64,000 nucleotides of DNA from Campylobacter estrildidarum (GTDB lineage: Bacteria > Campylobacterota > Campylobacteria > Campylobacterales > Campylobacteraceae): assembly GCF_005406205.1 (NCBI RefSeq), contig NZ_NXLZ01000001.1, positions 124,001-188,000 on the forward strand. The letters run 5' to 3'. Positions 1-8,232 of the stretch are shown one piece after another. A model generated the notes under the pieces. It was not told where the DNA came from, searched no databases, and saw only the letters and a program-made list of their open reading frames with translations. Both the position numbers and the translations under genes were made by a program. Position 1 is the first letter of the stretch. Every line of letters starts with the position of its first letter.

Positions 1-785
1 CAACTTGAGAAGTCATGTTACGAATAGAATTAATAGTTGAAGTAATTTCATTCCGTTCTTTCAGCCAAATTTCTAACCTCATCTGCCACAACAGTAAACC
101 CTCGTCCATGTTCTTCTGCGCGTGCAGCTTCTATAGCAGCATTTATTAAAGCGAGTAAATTAGTTTGATCCACTAATTGTTTGAATAATCGATTTAATTT
201 CATCTGATTGCTGGTTCAAAGATGAAACAAGGTTTGAATTTTGTGACATCATATTAGAAATATTTTGAACATTTAAAACAGTATTTTCAATTACACTATG
301 CCTTCTTGGGTTAATTTATCATTCTCTTCTGCAAGCTCGCTAATAAGGCGTAATTTTTCTTGATCTCTTTTTACTTGTTCACTAATATCTGTAGCAAATT
401 TAATTACCTTATAAATTTTTCCATCATCATTTCTTACCGGATTATAACTTGCTTCTAAATATACCTTTTTATTACTTTTACCATACCTTATATATTTATC
501 TGATTGAAATTTACCATCTCTTAAATCTTCCCAAAATTGAAGATAATCTTTAGAATTACTATACGCCAAATCACAAAACATACTATGATGCTTACCTTTG
601 ATTTCATTAAGAGAATATTTCATAGTATCTAAAAAATTTCTATTTGCGTCTAATATAATACCATCTTCATTAGATTCAATTACAGCCATAGTATTACTAA
701 TAGATCTTAAAATATCTTCAAGACTATTACATTTCTTTTCAAGCTGCTCTGCAATTAATTTAATATTATTTTTTTGATTAAACAT
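1..785 (-). pseudogene. Decayed PAS-domain methyl-accepting chemotaxis protein (Cj1110c-like), partial
   Basis: The intact 5' part encodes 164 residues with a PAS fold (about residues 25-140: AVIESNEDGIILDANRNF, then KFATDISEQ) and ends at a stop at 291. Downstream bases still encode a recognisable MCP signalling domain in other frames. After a one-base shift near 290 comes VIENTVLNVQNISNMMSQNS. After a second shift near 157, where ISG joins DQTN and the usual residues between are missing, comes [20 protein letters not shown], then HGRGF and [12 protein letters not shown]. Near 55 the frame changes again to EITSTINSIRNMTSQV. Three lesions in 300 bases amid intact neighbours mean real decay rather than one sequencing slip. 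The gene continues beyond position 1. The family senses redox or ligand signals in the cytoplasm and signals to CheA; this copy should not be able to. It lies 60 bp behind marC on the same strand. Confidence 0.85.
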
Positions 786-794
786 AATTTTAAT

Positions 795-804
795 CCCCCC
801 CCCC
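795..804 (-). repeat. C10 tract (G10 on the minus strand) in the leader of the chemoreceptor gene
   Basis: Ten consecutive C, then T and CCC, lie 10-19 bases upstream of the ATG at 785, where a Shine-Dalgarno site would be. On the coding strand the run is purine (GGGA plus ten G), so it could itself act as a strong ribosome binding site. Upstream in the same frame there is a TAA just before the tract and no alternative start, so length changes would alter leader spacing rather than reading frame. Long G runs like this slip during replication in Campylobacter. Confidence 0.8.
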
Positions 805-845
805 TCCCAATTTTTTTATATATTTATGAAAAATAAAAACCGCAG

Positions 846-1493
846 TTATATTATATTTAATTTAAAAATATTATTAAAACCAATTATAATCATCTTAAAA
901 CCCATAGCTGCAATAAACACTTGAGCAATGCGAGAGAAAATATGCAAAATAAGTTTTCCTACTATTTTTTCAATAGTTGCTGCAAAATGAAAAAGTACAA
1001 ACATAAAAATAAAAGCTATAATGATGCCTCCAAAAGCTACATCTATGCCATAATCTTCAGATATAACAACCACACTTGCTAAAGCTCCTGGACCAACAAG
1101 CATAGGAAATGCCATAGGAATCAAGCTTTGGCGTAAAATTTCTTTATCATTCATTTCTTGATAAAAACTAAAATCTTTCATAATCATTTTTGTAGAAAAA
1201 AGCAAATTCTTAATCGCCATAATCATTAACACCAATCCTCCAGAAACCCTTAACTCATCTAGAGAAATACGAAAAATATAATTCATAAGCAAAGGACCTA
1301 AAAATAAAAATACAAGCATAATTATAAGTGCTGTATAAAGTATATATCTAAATAATTTTTTTCTAAGATTTAAAGGCAGGCCATCACTCATAGATAAAAA
1401 CTGCGTTAAATTGCCAAATGGGTTTAAAATAGCAAGTAAGGTTATGCTAGAAAAAAACATTAAATAAATTTCAGAACTCAATTCTGATAACAT
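846..1493 (-). CDS. MarC-family integral membrane protein
   Basis: This 215-residue protein is almost entirely hydrophobic, with about six predicted membrane helices. Near the start it has the MarC-family signature LLAILNPFGNLTQFLSM (NPFG), and later LIPMAFPMLVGPGALASVVV (FPMLVGPGA). MarC/YchE proteins sit in the inner membrane and their substrate is not firmly known; the old link to antibiotic resistance came from their position next to marRAB in E. coli and is not well supported. The gene starts 2 bases after msrB ends, so the two are probably cotranscribed. It corresponds in position to Cj1111c. Confidence 0.85.
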   Translation of the reverse strand: MLSELSSEIYLMFFSSITLLAILNPFGNLTQFLSMSDGLPLNLRKKLFRYILYTALIIMLVFLFLGPLLMNYIFRISLDELRVSGGLVLMIMAIKNLLFSTKMIMKDFSFYQEMNDKEILRQSLIPMAFPMLVGPGALASVVVISEDYGIDVAFGGIIIAFIFMFVLFHFAATIEKIVGKLILHIFSRIAQVFIAAMGFKMIIIGFNNIFKLNII

Positions 1494-1494
1494 T

Positions 1495-1848
1495 TTAACC
1501 CTTTACAAACTCCAAAGAAATTGAATTTACACAATGTCTAACATTTTTCTTTGTGAAACCTTCCCCTAAAAAAACATGACCAAGATGAGCATCACAATTT
1601 GCGCATACAATTTCAGTACGTATACCATCTTGATCAGGAATTCTTTTTATAGATCCTAAAATTTCATCATCAAAGCTTGGCCAACCGCATCCTGATTTAA
1701 ATTTATCTTCCGATCTATAAAGTTTAGAACCACATTGTTTGCATAGATAAATTCCTTTTTCATAAAAATCATTATATTTTCCACTAAAAGGAGCTTCAGT
1801 CGCTTTTAATAAAATAACTTTTTTTTCTTCTTCATTTAACTTTTTCAT
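1495..1848 (-). CDS. msrB: Peptide-methionine (R)-S-oxide reductase MsrB
   Basis: MsrB reduces the R form of methionine sulfoxide in proteins, repairing oxidative damage. The sequence shows two zinc-binding CxxC pairs (LCKQCGSKL and VCANCDAH), the family motif SGCGWPSFD and the catalytic cysteine in [10 protein letters not shown]. The start chosen is the ATG at 1848 ([10 protein letters not shown], 117 residues), which has GGAAAG a few bases upstream; a TTG at 1860 would add four residues. It is the first gene of a likely msrB-marC unit with a good -10 box just upstream. This is a single-domain MsrB, not an MsrA-MsrB fusion. Confidence 0.92.
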   Translation of the reverse strand: MKKLNEEEKKVILLKATEAPFSGKYNDFYEKGIYLCKQCGSKLYRSEDKFKSGCGWPSFDDEILGSIKRIPDQDGIRTEIVCANCDAHLGHVFLGEGFTKKNVRHCVNSISLEFVKG

Positions 1849-1875
1849 TTCACTTTCCAAATCTTCAAAAAGAAA

Positions 1876-1909
1876 ATTATAACAAAAATTTATTTTTTTT
1901 AATTATAAT
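1876..1909. promoter_or_regulatory. Divergent promoter region of msrB and the ferritin-like gene
   Basis: The 86-base gap holds two back-to-back TATAAT boxes. The one at 1876-1881 reads on the minus strand about 28 bases before the msrB ATG. The one at 1904-1909 reads on the plus strand about 25 bases before the ATG at 1935. Both are preceded by T-rich DNA, as is usual for Campylobacter sigma-70 promoters, which often lack a -35 box. Confidence 0.6.
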
Positions 1910-1934
1910 CAAAAATAAAAATCTTAGGATAAAA

Positions 1935-2732
1935 ATGCAGCAAGAATTCTTTTCTAGTCTAGAAAAAATTTTATACGAACAAAATATTGAAGAAAAATTT
2001 AATCAATTTTCTCATTTTTATGATAATTTCAAAAGTAAAAAAATCGTCTTTAACCATGATCAAATCGGTATTTTTAAAGAAAATATAAATTCTAATTTAA
2101 AATTCATTCACCCAACAAGAATCAGACGTCCAAAATTTGTTAATTCCGCTCATTCTTTAGCTAAAATGATCCATTCTATAGCACATATTGAATTTAGTGC
2201 TATCAATTTAGCCTTAGACGCAAGTTATCGTTTTAAAAATTTACCAAAGCAATTTTACATTGATTGGTTGGAAGTTGCTGAAGAAGAAATCAAACATTTT
2301 AAGCTTTTAAATTCAGTATTAAAAGAACTTGGTTTTAAATATGGAGACTTTAGCGTACATGATAATTTAGAAGCTGCACTAAAAGCGACTCAAAATTCTT
2401 TGAACTTTAGAATGGGGGTAGTTCATCGTGGTTTAGAAGCAAAAGGTCTTGATGCAAATCCTTTTGTAGTAGCCAAATTAGAAAGCTCGAATCATCCTAC
2501 AAAAACCTTATTGAAAGAAATTTTAGCCATTATTTTACATGATGAAATCAAACATGTTAAAAAAGGAGATTATTGGTGGAAATTCTCCAACGACAATCAA
2601 TATAATTTTTTAGATATTTGTAAATTATTCAATCAATTTTCTCTTGCTGGAAGAAAGCTCAATGTCAATGCAAGATTACAAGCTGGATTTAGCAACGAAG
2701 AATGTGAAAACATTGCTAATTTTTATACCTAA
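1935..2732 (+). CDS. DUF455 ferritin-like domain protein
   Basis: The 265-residue protein matches the DUF455 family (Cj1113 in position). Helical stretches carry carboxylate/histidine pairs typical of ferritin-like di-iron bundles: HSIAHIEFSAINLALD, WLEVAEEEIKHFKLL and AIILHDEIKHVKKGD. The E...ExxH and DExxH spacing would bind two metal ions. The biochemical role of the family is not established; some members are placed near tRNA or amino acid metabolism genes. It is transcribed alone, opposite to both neighbours, and its last four bases overlap the end of pssA. Confidence 0.8.
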   Translation: MQQEFFSSLEKILYEQNIEEKFNQFSHFYDNFKSKKIVFNHDQIGIFKENINSNLKFIHPTRIRRPKFVNSAHSLAKMIHSIAHIEFSAINLALDASYRFKNLPKQFYIDWLEVAEEEIKHFKLLNSVLKELGFKYGDFSVHDNLEAALKATQNSLNFRMGVVHRGLEAKGLDANPFVVAKLESSNHPTKTLLKEILAIILHDEIKHVKKGDYWWKFSNDNQYNFLDICKLFNQFSLAGRKLNVNARLQAGFSNEECENIANFYT

Positions 2733-3451
2733 TTTCTTTTAAATTTAGAACAAATAATCGTATAAAAAGCTCGTATAATTCCATAAAGAACATATAGACT
2801 CGCTAAAGTAATTAAACTTCTAAGAGGATAAAGATATAAAAAAGAAAATATTATTATTAATATAATCAATACTTTTAAAACACTTGAACGATTAAAATCT
2901 AATTTCTTAAAACTCGGATAACGAATATTACTTACCATTAGTAAGCCTAAAACAGCTTGCAAGATTAAAAAATAAACTCCATATATTTTTAAAAAATCAT
3001 AATGATAGTAACTATAAGTCCAAATAGCACTTACAACAGCTGCTGTTGGTATAGGTAGTCCTATAAAAACTGATGGTTCATATGTACCTGTTGTAACATT
3101 AAATCTTGCTAAGCGTATTGCTCCAAAAACTACGAAAAAAGCTGCTACCAAAGAACCATATCTTCCGTATTCAGATCCTATTGCCATATAAAAAAACATA
3201 GCAGGTGCAACACCAAAAGCTACTAAATCAGCTAAAGAATCAAATTCTACTCCGAATTTAGAAGTGGTTTTTGTAAGTCTAGCAACTCTTCCATCAAGTC
3301 CATCGCAAATTAAAGAAAAAATAATATAAACTAGAGCTTTATAAAAATTACCCTGTATGGAACTTATGATTGAAATCACACCTAAAAAAACAGAAGCAGC
3401 TGTAAAAAGATTTGGCAAAATATAAACAAACTGCGGCTTATTGGTATTCAT
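2729..3451 (-). CDS. pssA: CDP-diacylglycerol--serine O-phosphatidyltransferase
   Basis: PssA makes phosphatidylserine from CDP-diacylglycerol and serine in the inner membrane, the first step towards phosphatidylethanolamine. The 240-residue protein has about seven hydrophobic segments. The CDP-alcohol phosphatidyltransferase signature is complete: DGLDGRVARL followed by FGVEFDSLADLVAFG, with the conserved Asp and Gly residues. It follows the Psd-like gene by 10 bases, so it ends the cheY-prmA-ftsH-psd-pssA run. Its 3' end converges on and overlaps the DUF455 gene by 4 bases. Confidence 0.93.
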   Translation of the reverse strand: MNTNKPQFVYILPNLFTAASVFLGVISIISSIQGNFYKALVYIIFSLICDGLDGRVARLTKTTSKFGVEFDSLADLVAFGVAPAMFFYMAIGSEYGRYGSLVAAFFVVFGAIRLARFNVTTGTYEPSVFIGLPIPTAAVVSAIWTYSYYHYDFLKIYGVYFLILQAVLGLLMVSNIRYPSFKKLDFNRSSVLKVLIILIIIFSFLYLYPLRSLITLASLYVLYGIIRAFYTIICSKFKRN

Positions 3452-3461
3452 TACAATCTCC

Positions 3462-4073
3462 TTAAATTAAATATCCCAACAAAGATCCCGATCTCACCTC
3501 ATCTCCAAGTCCTACTTGTATGCGTATATTTTTTGGAAGAATTAATTTTAATATTCCATTTGTCAAAAAACCCATTTTATCTCCAGATTTTAAATCATGA
3601 GAAATAAAACCAAGATTTAATTTTCTTCCTAAAGATCCGGCATAAATTTCCAAAATTATTTTAGATGAATTTGTTGTAGCATCTATATAAATTTTTTCTT
3701 TTAAAAAATTTAATTTTCCTATTTCATCATCTAAAAAAAGCCCGTACCTAATTTTAATCTCATTGATATTCATTGCAAAGGGAGCATAAAAAGTTCCTAC
3801 ATTATAAAAGGAATTAGTAATGCTTATTTCTATAATTTCTCCTAGTTCTTTATGAAAAATATTATCTATTTTAGTAATTTTGCCATCTATAGGAGATAAA
3901 ATAGCTTTATTGTCACTACAATCTAGATTACGATTTGGATTTCTAAAAATAAATAAAAACAATAATAATAGAAAAAAAAGTATAAAAGAAAAACTATTTA
4001 ATATCCAAAAAATTATAATCAAACCTATAATTAAACTTATACTTAAATAACCTTCTTTAGCGATATATTTCAT
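3462..4073 (-). CDS. Phosphatidylserine decarboxylase-like protein (short type) lacking the usual processing serine
   Basis: The 203-residue protein aligns by eye with short (type II) phosphatidylserine decarboxylases: two N-terminal hydrophobic segments, LSPIDGKITKI near residue 60, a central sandwich-like region and a C-terminal GDEVRSGSLLGYL. In the family the motif KxGxIxFGSRVDxYLP holds the Gly-Ser pair that cleaves itself to form the pyruvoyl cofactor. Here the equivalent is KMGFLTNGILKLILP, so FGS is replaced by TNG. From the family, that would abolish pyruvoyl formation at this site. Position beside pssA supports a phospholipid role. The start overlaps the end of ftsH by 4 bases. It equals Cj1115c in position. 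Confidence 0.75.
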   Translation of the reverse strand: MKYIAKEGYLSISLIIGLIIIFWILNSFSFILFFLLLLFLFIFRNPNRNLDCSDNKAILSPIDGKITKIDNIFHKELGEIIEISITNSFYNVGTFYAPFAMNINEIKIRYGLFLDDEIGKLNFLKEKIYIDATTNSSKIILEIYAGSLGRKLNLGFISHDLKSGDKMGFLTNGILKLILPKNIRIQVGLGDEVRSGSLLGYLI

Positions 4074-6001
4074 TTAGATTCTTCTTTGTTATTTTCATCA
4101 ATTTCTTGCAAACGACTTGAAAGATTATTTTCATCCTCGAAATTTTTTATAATTTCACGCACTTTTACACCCTCTATAGTTTCTTCCTCATAAAGCGCTG
4201 TAACCATAGTCTCAATGGCACCTTTGTAGGTATTAAGAGTATTTTTTACATCTTCATAGCGTTCATCTAAAGTTTTTTTCACATAATCATCTAAAGATTC
4301 AGCCATTTTCTCAGAGTAATCTTTTATAGTTTGTCCTCCACTTAAAAAAGTATTTCTTTGTTTTTCAAGCACCATTAAACCAGCAATTTCACTCATACCA
4401 TACATAGAAATCATTGCTTTTATAATATCCGTAGCTCTTTCTAAATCATTACTTGCACCTGTAGAAATTTCACCTATAAAAACTTCTTCTGCTGCACGAC
4501 CACCTAAAAGAACATCTACTTCTGCAATTAATTCATGTTTTTGCATTAAAAATTTATTCTCTTCAGGTGTATTGAGCGTGTAACCAAGAGCTGCAAGACC
4601 TCTAGGAATAACAGATACTTTACTAACACGCTTGGCTCCTTTTGTTGTTTCGGCAATCAAAGCATGACCGCACTCATGATAAGTAACAATTTTTTTCTCT
4701 TTATCGTTAATACGACGCGATTTCTTTTCAAGCCCTGCTATAGCTCTCTCAACTGCTTCTACAAGATCATTTTGTTCCACGTGTTTTTTAGAATCTCGTC
4801 CTGCTAATAATGCAGCCTCATTAATTATATTTGCCAAATCAGCTCCAGCAAGTCCAGCAGTAAGTCTTGCAATATCTTCAACTTTTACCTCAGAGGAAAT
4901 CTTAACATCTTTCATATGTACTTTTAAAATATCACATCTACCTTTAAAATCTGGCTTATCCACTAATACCTGTCTATCAAATCTACCTGGTCTTAAAAGT
5001 GCAGCATCTAAAACTTCAGGACGATTTGTAGCTGCTAAAACAATTACAGGCGAACTTTCTGTTCCAAAACCATCCATCTCCGCTAAGAGTTGATTTAGGG
5101 TTTGTTCTCTTTCATCATTTCCACCCATCATACCACTTGCCGCACGGCTTTTACCTATGGCATCAATCTCATCAATAAACACAATAGCAGGAGCTTCTTT
5201 TTTTGCGTTTTCAAATAAATCCCTCACGCGAGATGCGCCAACTCCAACAAACATTTCTATAAAAGAAGATCCAGAAACACTAAAAAATGGAACATCAGCT
5301 TCTCCAGCAACCGCTTTAGCAAGTAAAGTTTTTCCAGTTCCTGGAGGTCCAACTAACAACAATCCTTTCGGAATTTTAGCCCCAAGTTTAATATACCTTT
5401 CAGGATATTTTAAAAAATCGACAATTTCTTTTACTTCTTCTTTGGCTTCTTCTACACCTGCAACATCATTAAATTTTACTTTTGGCTTCTCAGAATTTAC
5501 TAATTTTTTAGAACTTCCTATACCCAAAATCGATCCACCCATATTTTTTTGCATACGACTTGCTAAAAACATCCAAATTCCAAAAAATATAAAAACAGGC
5601 AAAACCCAAGAAAAAAGAATATCTGTAAACCAATTTGTTTCAGAATATGCCCCATAAGCAATATTTTTACTATCGAGTAAACTTACAAGCTCAGGATCAA
5701 TTACTTTTTTTGCTGTATAAACTGTATTATGCATACTTGATACCGCTTTTATAGTAGTTTGTCCTATACTTACTTGATTAATTTGACCGCTTTCTATTAG
5801 CTTTTTGAGCTCAGAATAAGGAATACTTTTATAGGTTTCTCTTCCGCTTAGGACCCCATTAAAAGAAGTATTTCCATCAAATAAACCTTTAAAAATAACT
5901 ATCATCACAATGGCAAAAATTGCAAAAATAAAAATTGGATTCTTGTTAAAGAAATTATTATTACCCTGCGAATTGCCTTTATTGTTTGAAGAATTATTCA
6001 T
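4070..6001 (-). CDS. ftsH: ATP-dependent zinc metalloprotease FtsH
   Basis: FtsH is a membrane-anchored AAA+ protease that degrades unassembled membrane proteins and regulatory proteins. The 643-residue sequence has a polar Asn-rich N-terminus, a membrane helix at about 23-40, a periplasmic domain, and a second helix at about 128-147. The AAA domain has Walker A GPPGTGKT (218-225), Walker B FIDEID (275-280) and the second region of homology [17 protein letters not shown]. The zinc site HECGH is at 442-446, where many species have HEAGH. Length is normal. The start overlaps the prmA stop by 4 bases, suggesting coupled translation. Confidence 0.97.
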   Translation of the reverse strand: MNNSSNNKGNSQGNNNFFNKNPIFIFAIFAIVMIVIFKGLFDGNTSFNGVLSGRETYKSIPYSELKKLIESGQINQVSIGQTTIKAVSSMHNTVYTAKKVIDPELVSLLDSKNIAYGAYSETNWFTDILFSWVLPVFIFFGIWMFLASRMQKNMGGSILGIGSSKKLVNSEKPKVKFNDVAGVEEAKEEVKEIVDFLKYPERYIKLGAKIPKGLLLVGPPGTGKTLLAKAVAGEADVPFFSVSGSSFIEMFVGVGASRVRDLFENAKKEAPAIVFIDEIDAIGKSRAASGMMGGNDEREQTLNQLLAEMDGFGTESSPVIVLAATNRPEVLDAALLRPGRFDRQVLVDKPDFKGRCDILKVHMKDVKISSEVKVEDIARLTAGLAGADLANIINEAALLAGRDSKKHVEQNDLVEAVERAIAGLEKKSRRINDKEKKIVTYHECGHALIAETTKGAKRVSKVSVIPRGLAALGYTLNTPEENKFLMQKHELIAEVDVLLGGRAAEEVFIGEISTGASNDLERATDIIKAMISMYGMSEIAGLMVLEKQRNTFLSGGQTIKDYSEKMAESLDDYVKKTLDERYEDVKNTLNTYKGAIETMVTALYEEETIEGVKVREIIKNFEDENNLSSRLQEIDENNKEESK

Positions 6002-6846
6002 TGCTTTTCCTTTTTATTTTTATATACAAAAGAGCACCATTCATTGATTTTTAATTCATCAATAAGCTCTAAATCTTGAAATTTTTCTTTAATTCTTATC
6101 TGATATTTATCTAAAATTCCAGATAATATAAGTATAGCATTCTCTTTTAAATGTTGTTTAATATCTTTCTCTAAAACCAAAATAACATCTGCGATAATAT
6201 TTGCTACAATCAAATCGTAATTAAGTTTTGCCTTATCGATAGAACCTTTCCAGGAATTTTTAAAACAAACATCATTTAATTTTGCATTTTCTAAGGAACT
6301 CGAAATAGCCAACTCATCGGTATCACAAATTTCAACCTTGCATCCTAGTTTTGACATCGTGATACCTAAAATTCCGCTGCCACAACCTAAATCTAAAGCT
6401 AATTTATCTTTTTTTGCAAATTTTTGTAAAAATTTTATGCAAGAATATGTACTTTCATGATGACCCGAACCAAAAGCTAAAGCGGGATTTATTTTTATAT
6501 TTATACAGCCTTTTTTTTCTTCTTCCCAAGTCGTATGAATATAAACATTATCGATTAAAACGGATTTAATATTTTTTTTATATTCTTCTATCCAATCTTT
6601 ATTTTCTTTTTCTGCAATCGTTTTATCAAAAACGATATTTTCTTTTATATTAAATTTTTCCATCAGTTTTTGATTAAAAACCTCAAGAGCCCAAGAGAGT
6701 TCTTCTAAACTCTCATCTGAACGTATATAAATTCCTTTATTTTTTTCTTCTATTGCCTCTATTCCTAAATCAAAAATAAAATCGAGAAATAAATTTTTAT
6801 ACTGTTTATCTACCTTAAAAAATAATTCATAATAAAATTTCTGCAT
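5998..6846 (-). CDS. prmA: Ribosomal protein L11 methyltransferase
   Basis: PrmA trimethylates ribosomal protein L11 using S-adenosylmethionine in the cytoplasm. The C-terminal half shows the SAM-binding Rossmann motif ALDLGCGSGILGI (around residue 155), then the acidic strand end KVEICDTDELAI and the catalytic-loop motif LIVANIIADVI. INPALAFGSGHHEST is the family-specific PALAFGTG-like motif. The N-terminal L11-recognition domain is present but diverged, as is normal in epsilonproteobacteria. It lies between cheY and ftsH on the same strand. Confidence 0.92.
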   Translation of the reverse strand: MQKFYYELFFKVDKQYKNLFLDFIFDLGIEAIEEKNKGIYIRSDESLEELSWALEVFNQKLMEKFNIKENIVFDKTIAEKENKDWIEEYKKNIKSVLIDNVYIHTTWEEEKKGCINIKINPALAFGSGHHESTYSCIKFLQKFAKKDKLALDLGCGSGILGITMSKLGCKVEICDTDELAISSSLENAKLNDVCFKNSWKGSIDKAKLNYDLIVANIIADVILVLEKDIKQHLKENAILILSGILDKYQIRIKEKFQDLELIDELKINEWCSFVYKNKKEKQ

Positions 6847-6871
6847 TTAATATTTTTTAAAATTAACGCAA

Positions 6872-7264
6872 CTATTCAGCAGGAATTTCTCCACTCCCAG
6901 TTCCTAAAACATCTTCAAGCTTTTCTTTTAACACTTGAGGAGTAAATGGCTTTACAATGTAATTATTAACACCTGCTTTTAAAGCTGTAATTACCTCGGC
7001 TTTTCCACCCTCAGTTGTAACCATAATGATAGGCATATCTTCATATTTTTTTTCAGCACGAACTTTTTTTACAAGTTCCAAACCATTCATTTCTGGCATA
7101 TTCCAATCAGTAATCAAAACTTGAACATCTTCATTTTTAGTAAGTAAATCCCAAGCTTCAACTCCATGTTCAGCCTCAAGAACATCATTATGTCCGAGTC
7201 TTGTTAGGGTATTCTTAATTATCCTTCTCATGGTAGAACTGTCATCAACAACTAACAATTTCAC
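6872..7264 (-). CDS. cheY: Chemotaxis response regulator CheY
   Basis: CheY, when phosphorylated by CheA, binds the flagellar switch and changes motor rotation. The 130-residue single receiver domain shows the acidic pair VVDDSS, the phospho-acceptor Asp in LITDWNMPEMNG, the conserved Thr in IIMVTTEGG and Lys in YIVKPFTP. I chose the GTG start at 7264 (MKLLVVDDSS) because AAAGGA lies 8-13 bases upstream and this gives the standard CheY length; a longer reading would add 17 residues with no counterpart in the family. It leads the cheY-prmA-ftsH-psd-pssA run. Confidence 0.95.
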   Translation of the reverse strand: MKLLVVDDSSTMRRIIKNTLTRLGHNDVLEAEHGVEAWDLLTKNEDVQVLITDWNMPEMNGLELVKKVRAEKKYEDMPIIMVTTEGGKAEVITALKAGVNNYIVKPFTPQVLKEKLEDVLGTGSGEIPAE

Positions 7265-7291
7265 AATTTGTCCTTTCAAAAATTTTATTTT

Positions 7292-7297
7292 ATTATA
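7292..7297 (-). promoter_or_regulatory. Putative -10 box of cheY
   Basis: TATAAT on the minus strand lies 28 bases before the cheY GTG, in T-rich surroundings. A second TATAAT at 7322-7327 is farther upstream. The nearer one gives a leader of about 20 bases. No clear -35 is visible, as is common in Campylobacter. Confidence 0.5.
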
Positions 7298-7339
7298 AAC
7301 TTTTTTAATTACCAAAAATTAATTATAGCATTTTTTTCC

Positions 7340-8230
7340 TTAATTATTCTTATATTTTACTGTAAATAAATAAATACTAAGTCCTATTAAAAGAAGATTA
7401 ATACCTCCAATAAGATAAAATACATAAAGCATTTGTGATAAATCACTTGAAACGAGTTTAAAAACTAACATCAAAGCTTCTATAGCTAAAGCAATAATAA
7501 TAGACCCTAAAAATCTCACCATGGTTTTTTGGATTCCATTTACTTCCTTTTTAGTTCTTCCTAACACTTCTTCTTCTACAATAGTTTTAGTCAGATCAAA
7601 AATAGCCAAAGCTAAGGTAATCGCTATAGTACTTTGAAAAATAATTTGTATTTCAACGCTTTTCTCAAAATAAAATAAACTTGATAAGCCTTTTTGAAAT
7701 AAAAAACAAGTGATGATAAATAAAACTATCGCAAAACAAAAATATACTATGCGACCAAAATGCATAAAAGCTGTCTCAAAATAGCCAGACTCTATCATTT
7801 TTAAAATATTTGTCAAGCTAATATCAATACAAACTACAAATAATAAATTATTCTTATCGTCGTAAATAGGCATTGAAGCAGTTACACACAATTCATTATT
7901 CAAGCTTGAAGGATAAGGATCGCTAAGAATACACCGCTTAAGATTAACAGCTCTATAAAAATAAGCTTTTGAGCTCTTATCCTCCCCATCTCCAATTTCA
8001 TATTCTTTTTTTAAAGTAATAATATCTCCAATCTGTTTTCCTGAAGTATCAAGTATATATAAAGCATCAAAAATCGAAATATCATGTTCAATTTTATCCA
8101 AAGCAGCATGTATACTTTCGATGTGAATATTAGGAAGTTTATTGGGTAAATTTCTTGTTAAAATATAAGTCATATAAGCTCTAGCTTTATAACGATTATC
8201 TTCAAATTTTTGTATATCTTTAATAAACAT
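7340..8230 (-). CDS. pglG: PglG, membrane protein of unknown function in the pgl locus
   Basis: The gene has the position and size (296 residues) of pglG (Cj1119c). In C. jejuni, loss of pglG is not known to change the N-glycan, so its role is open. Residues about 10-150 look like an extracytoplasmic sensor-type domain: ALYILDTSGKQIGD, then SMPIYDDKNNLLFVVCIDIS, a PDC/Cache-like pattern. Three or four membrane helices follow (about 155-180, 195-215, 230-255, 265-290). The first residues lack an obvious membrane anchor before the sensor-like part, which is odd for a periplasmic domain. It is the last gene of the pgl run and follows pglF by 2 bases. Confidence 0.8.
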   Translation of the reverse strand: MFIKDIQKFEDNRYKARAYMTYILTRNLPNKLPNIHIESIHAALDKIEHDISIFDALYILDTSGKQIGDIITLKKEYEIGDGEDKSSKAYFYRAVNLKRCILSDPYPSSLNNELCVTASMPIYDDKNNLLFVVCIDISLTNILKMIESGYFETAFMHFGRIVYFCFAIVLFIITCFLFQKGLSSLFYFEKSVEIQIIFQSTIAITLALAIFDLTKTIVEEEVLGRTKKEVNGIQKTMVRFLGSIIIALAIEALMLVFKLVSSDLSQMLYVFYLIGGINLLLIGLSIYLFTVKYKNN

Positions 8231-8232
8231 AT

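Noticed and set aside
5157-5657. Plus-strand open frame of 166 codons opposite ftsH
   Set aside because: It lies wholly inside the highly conserved AAA coding region, has low-complexity Ser/Pro-rich composition and no ribosome binding site. It is a shadow of ftsH.
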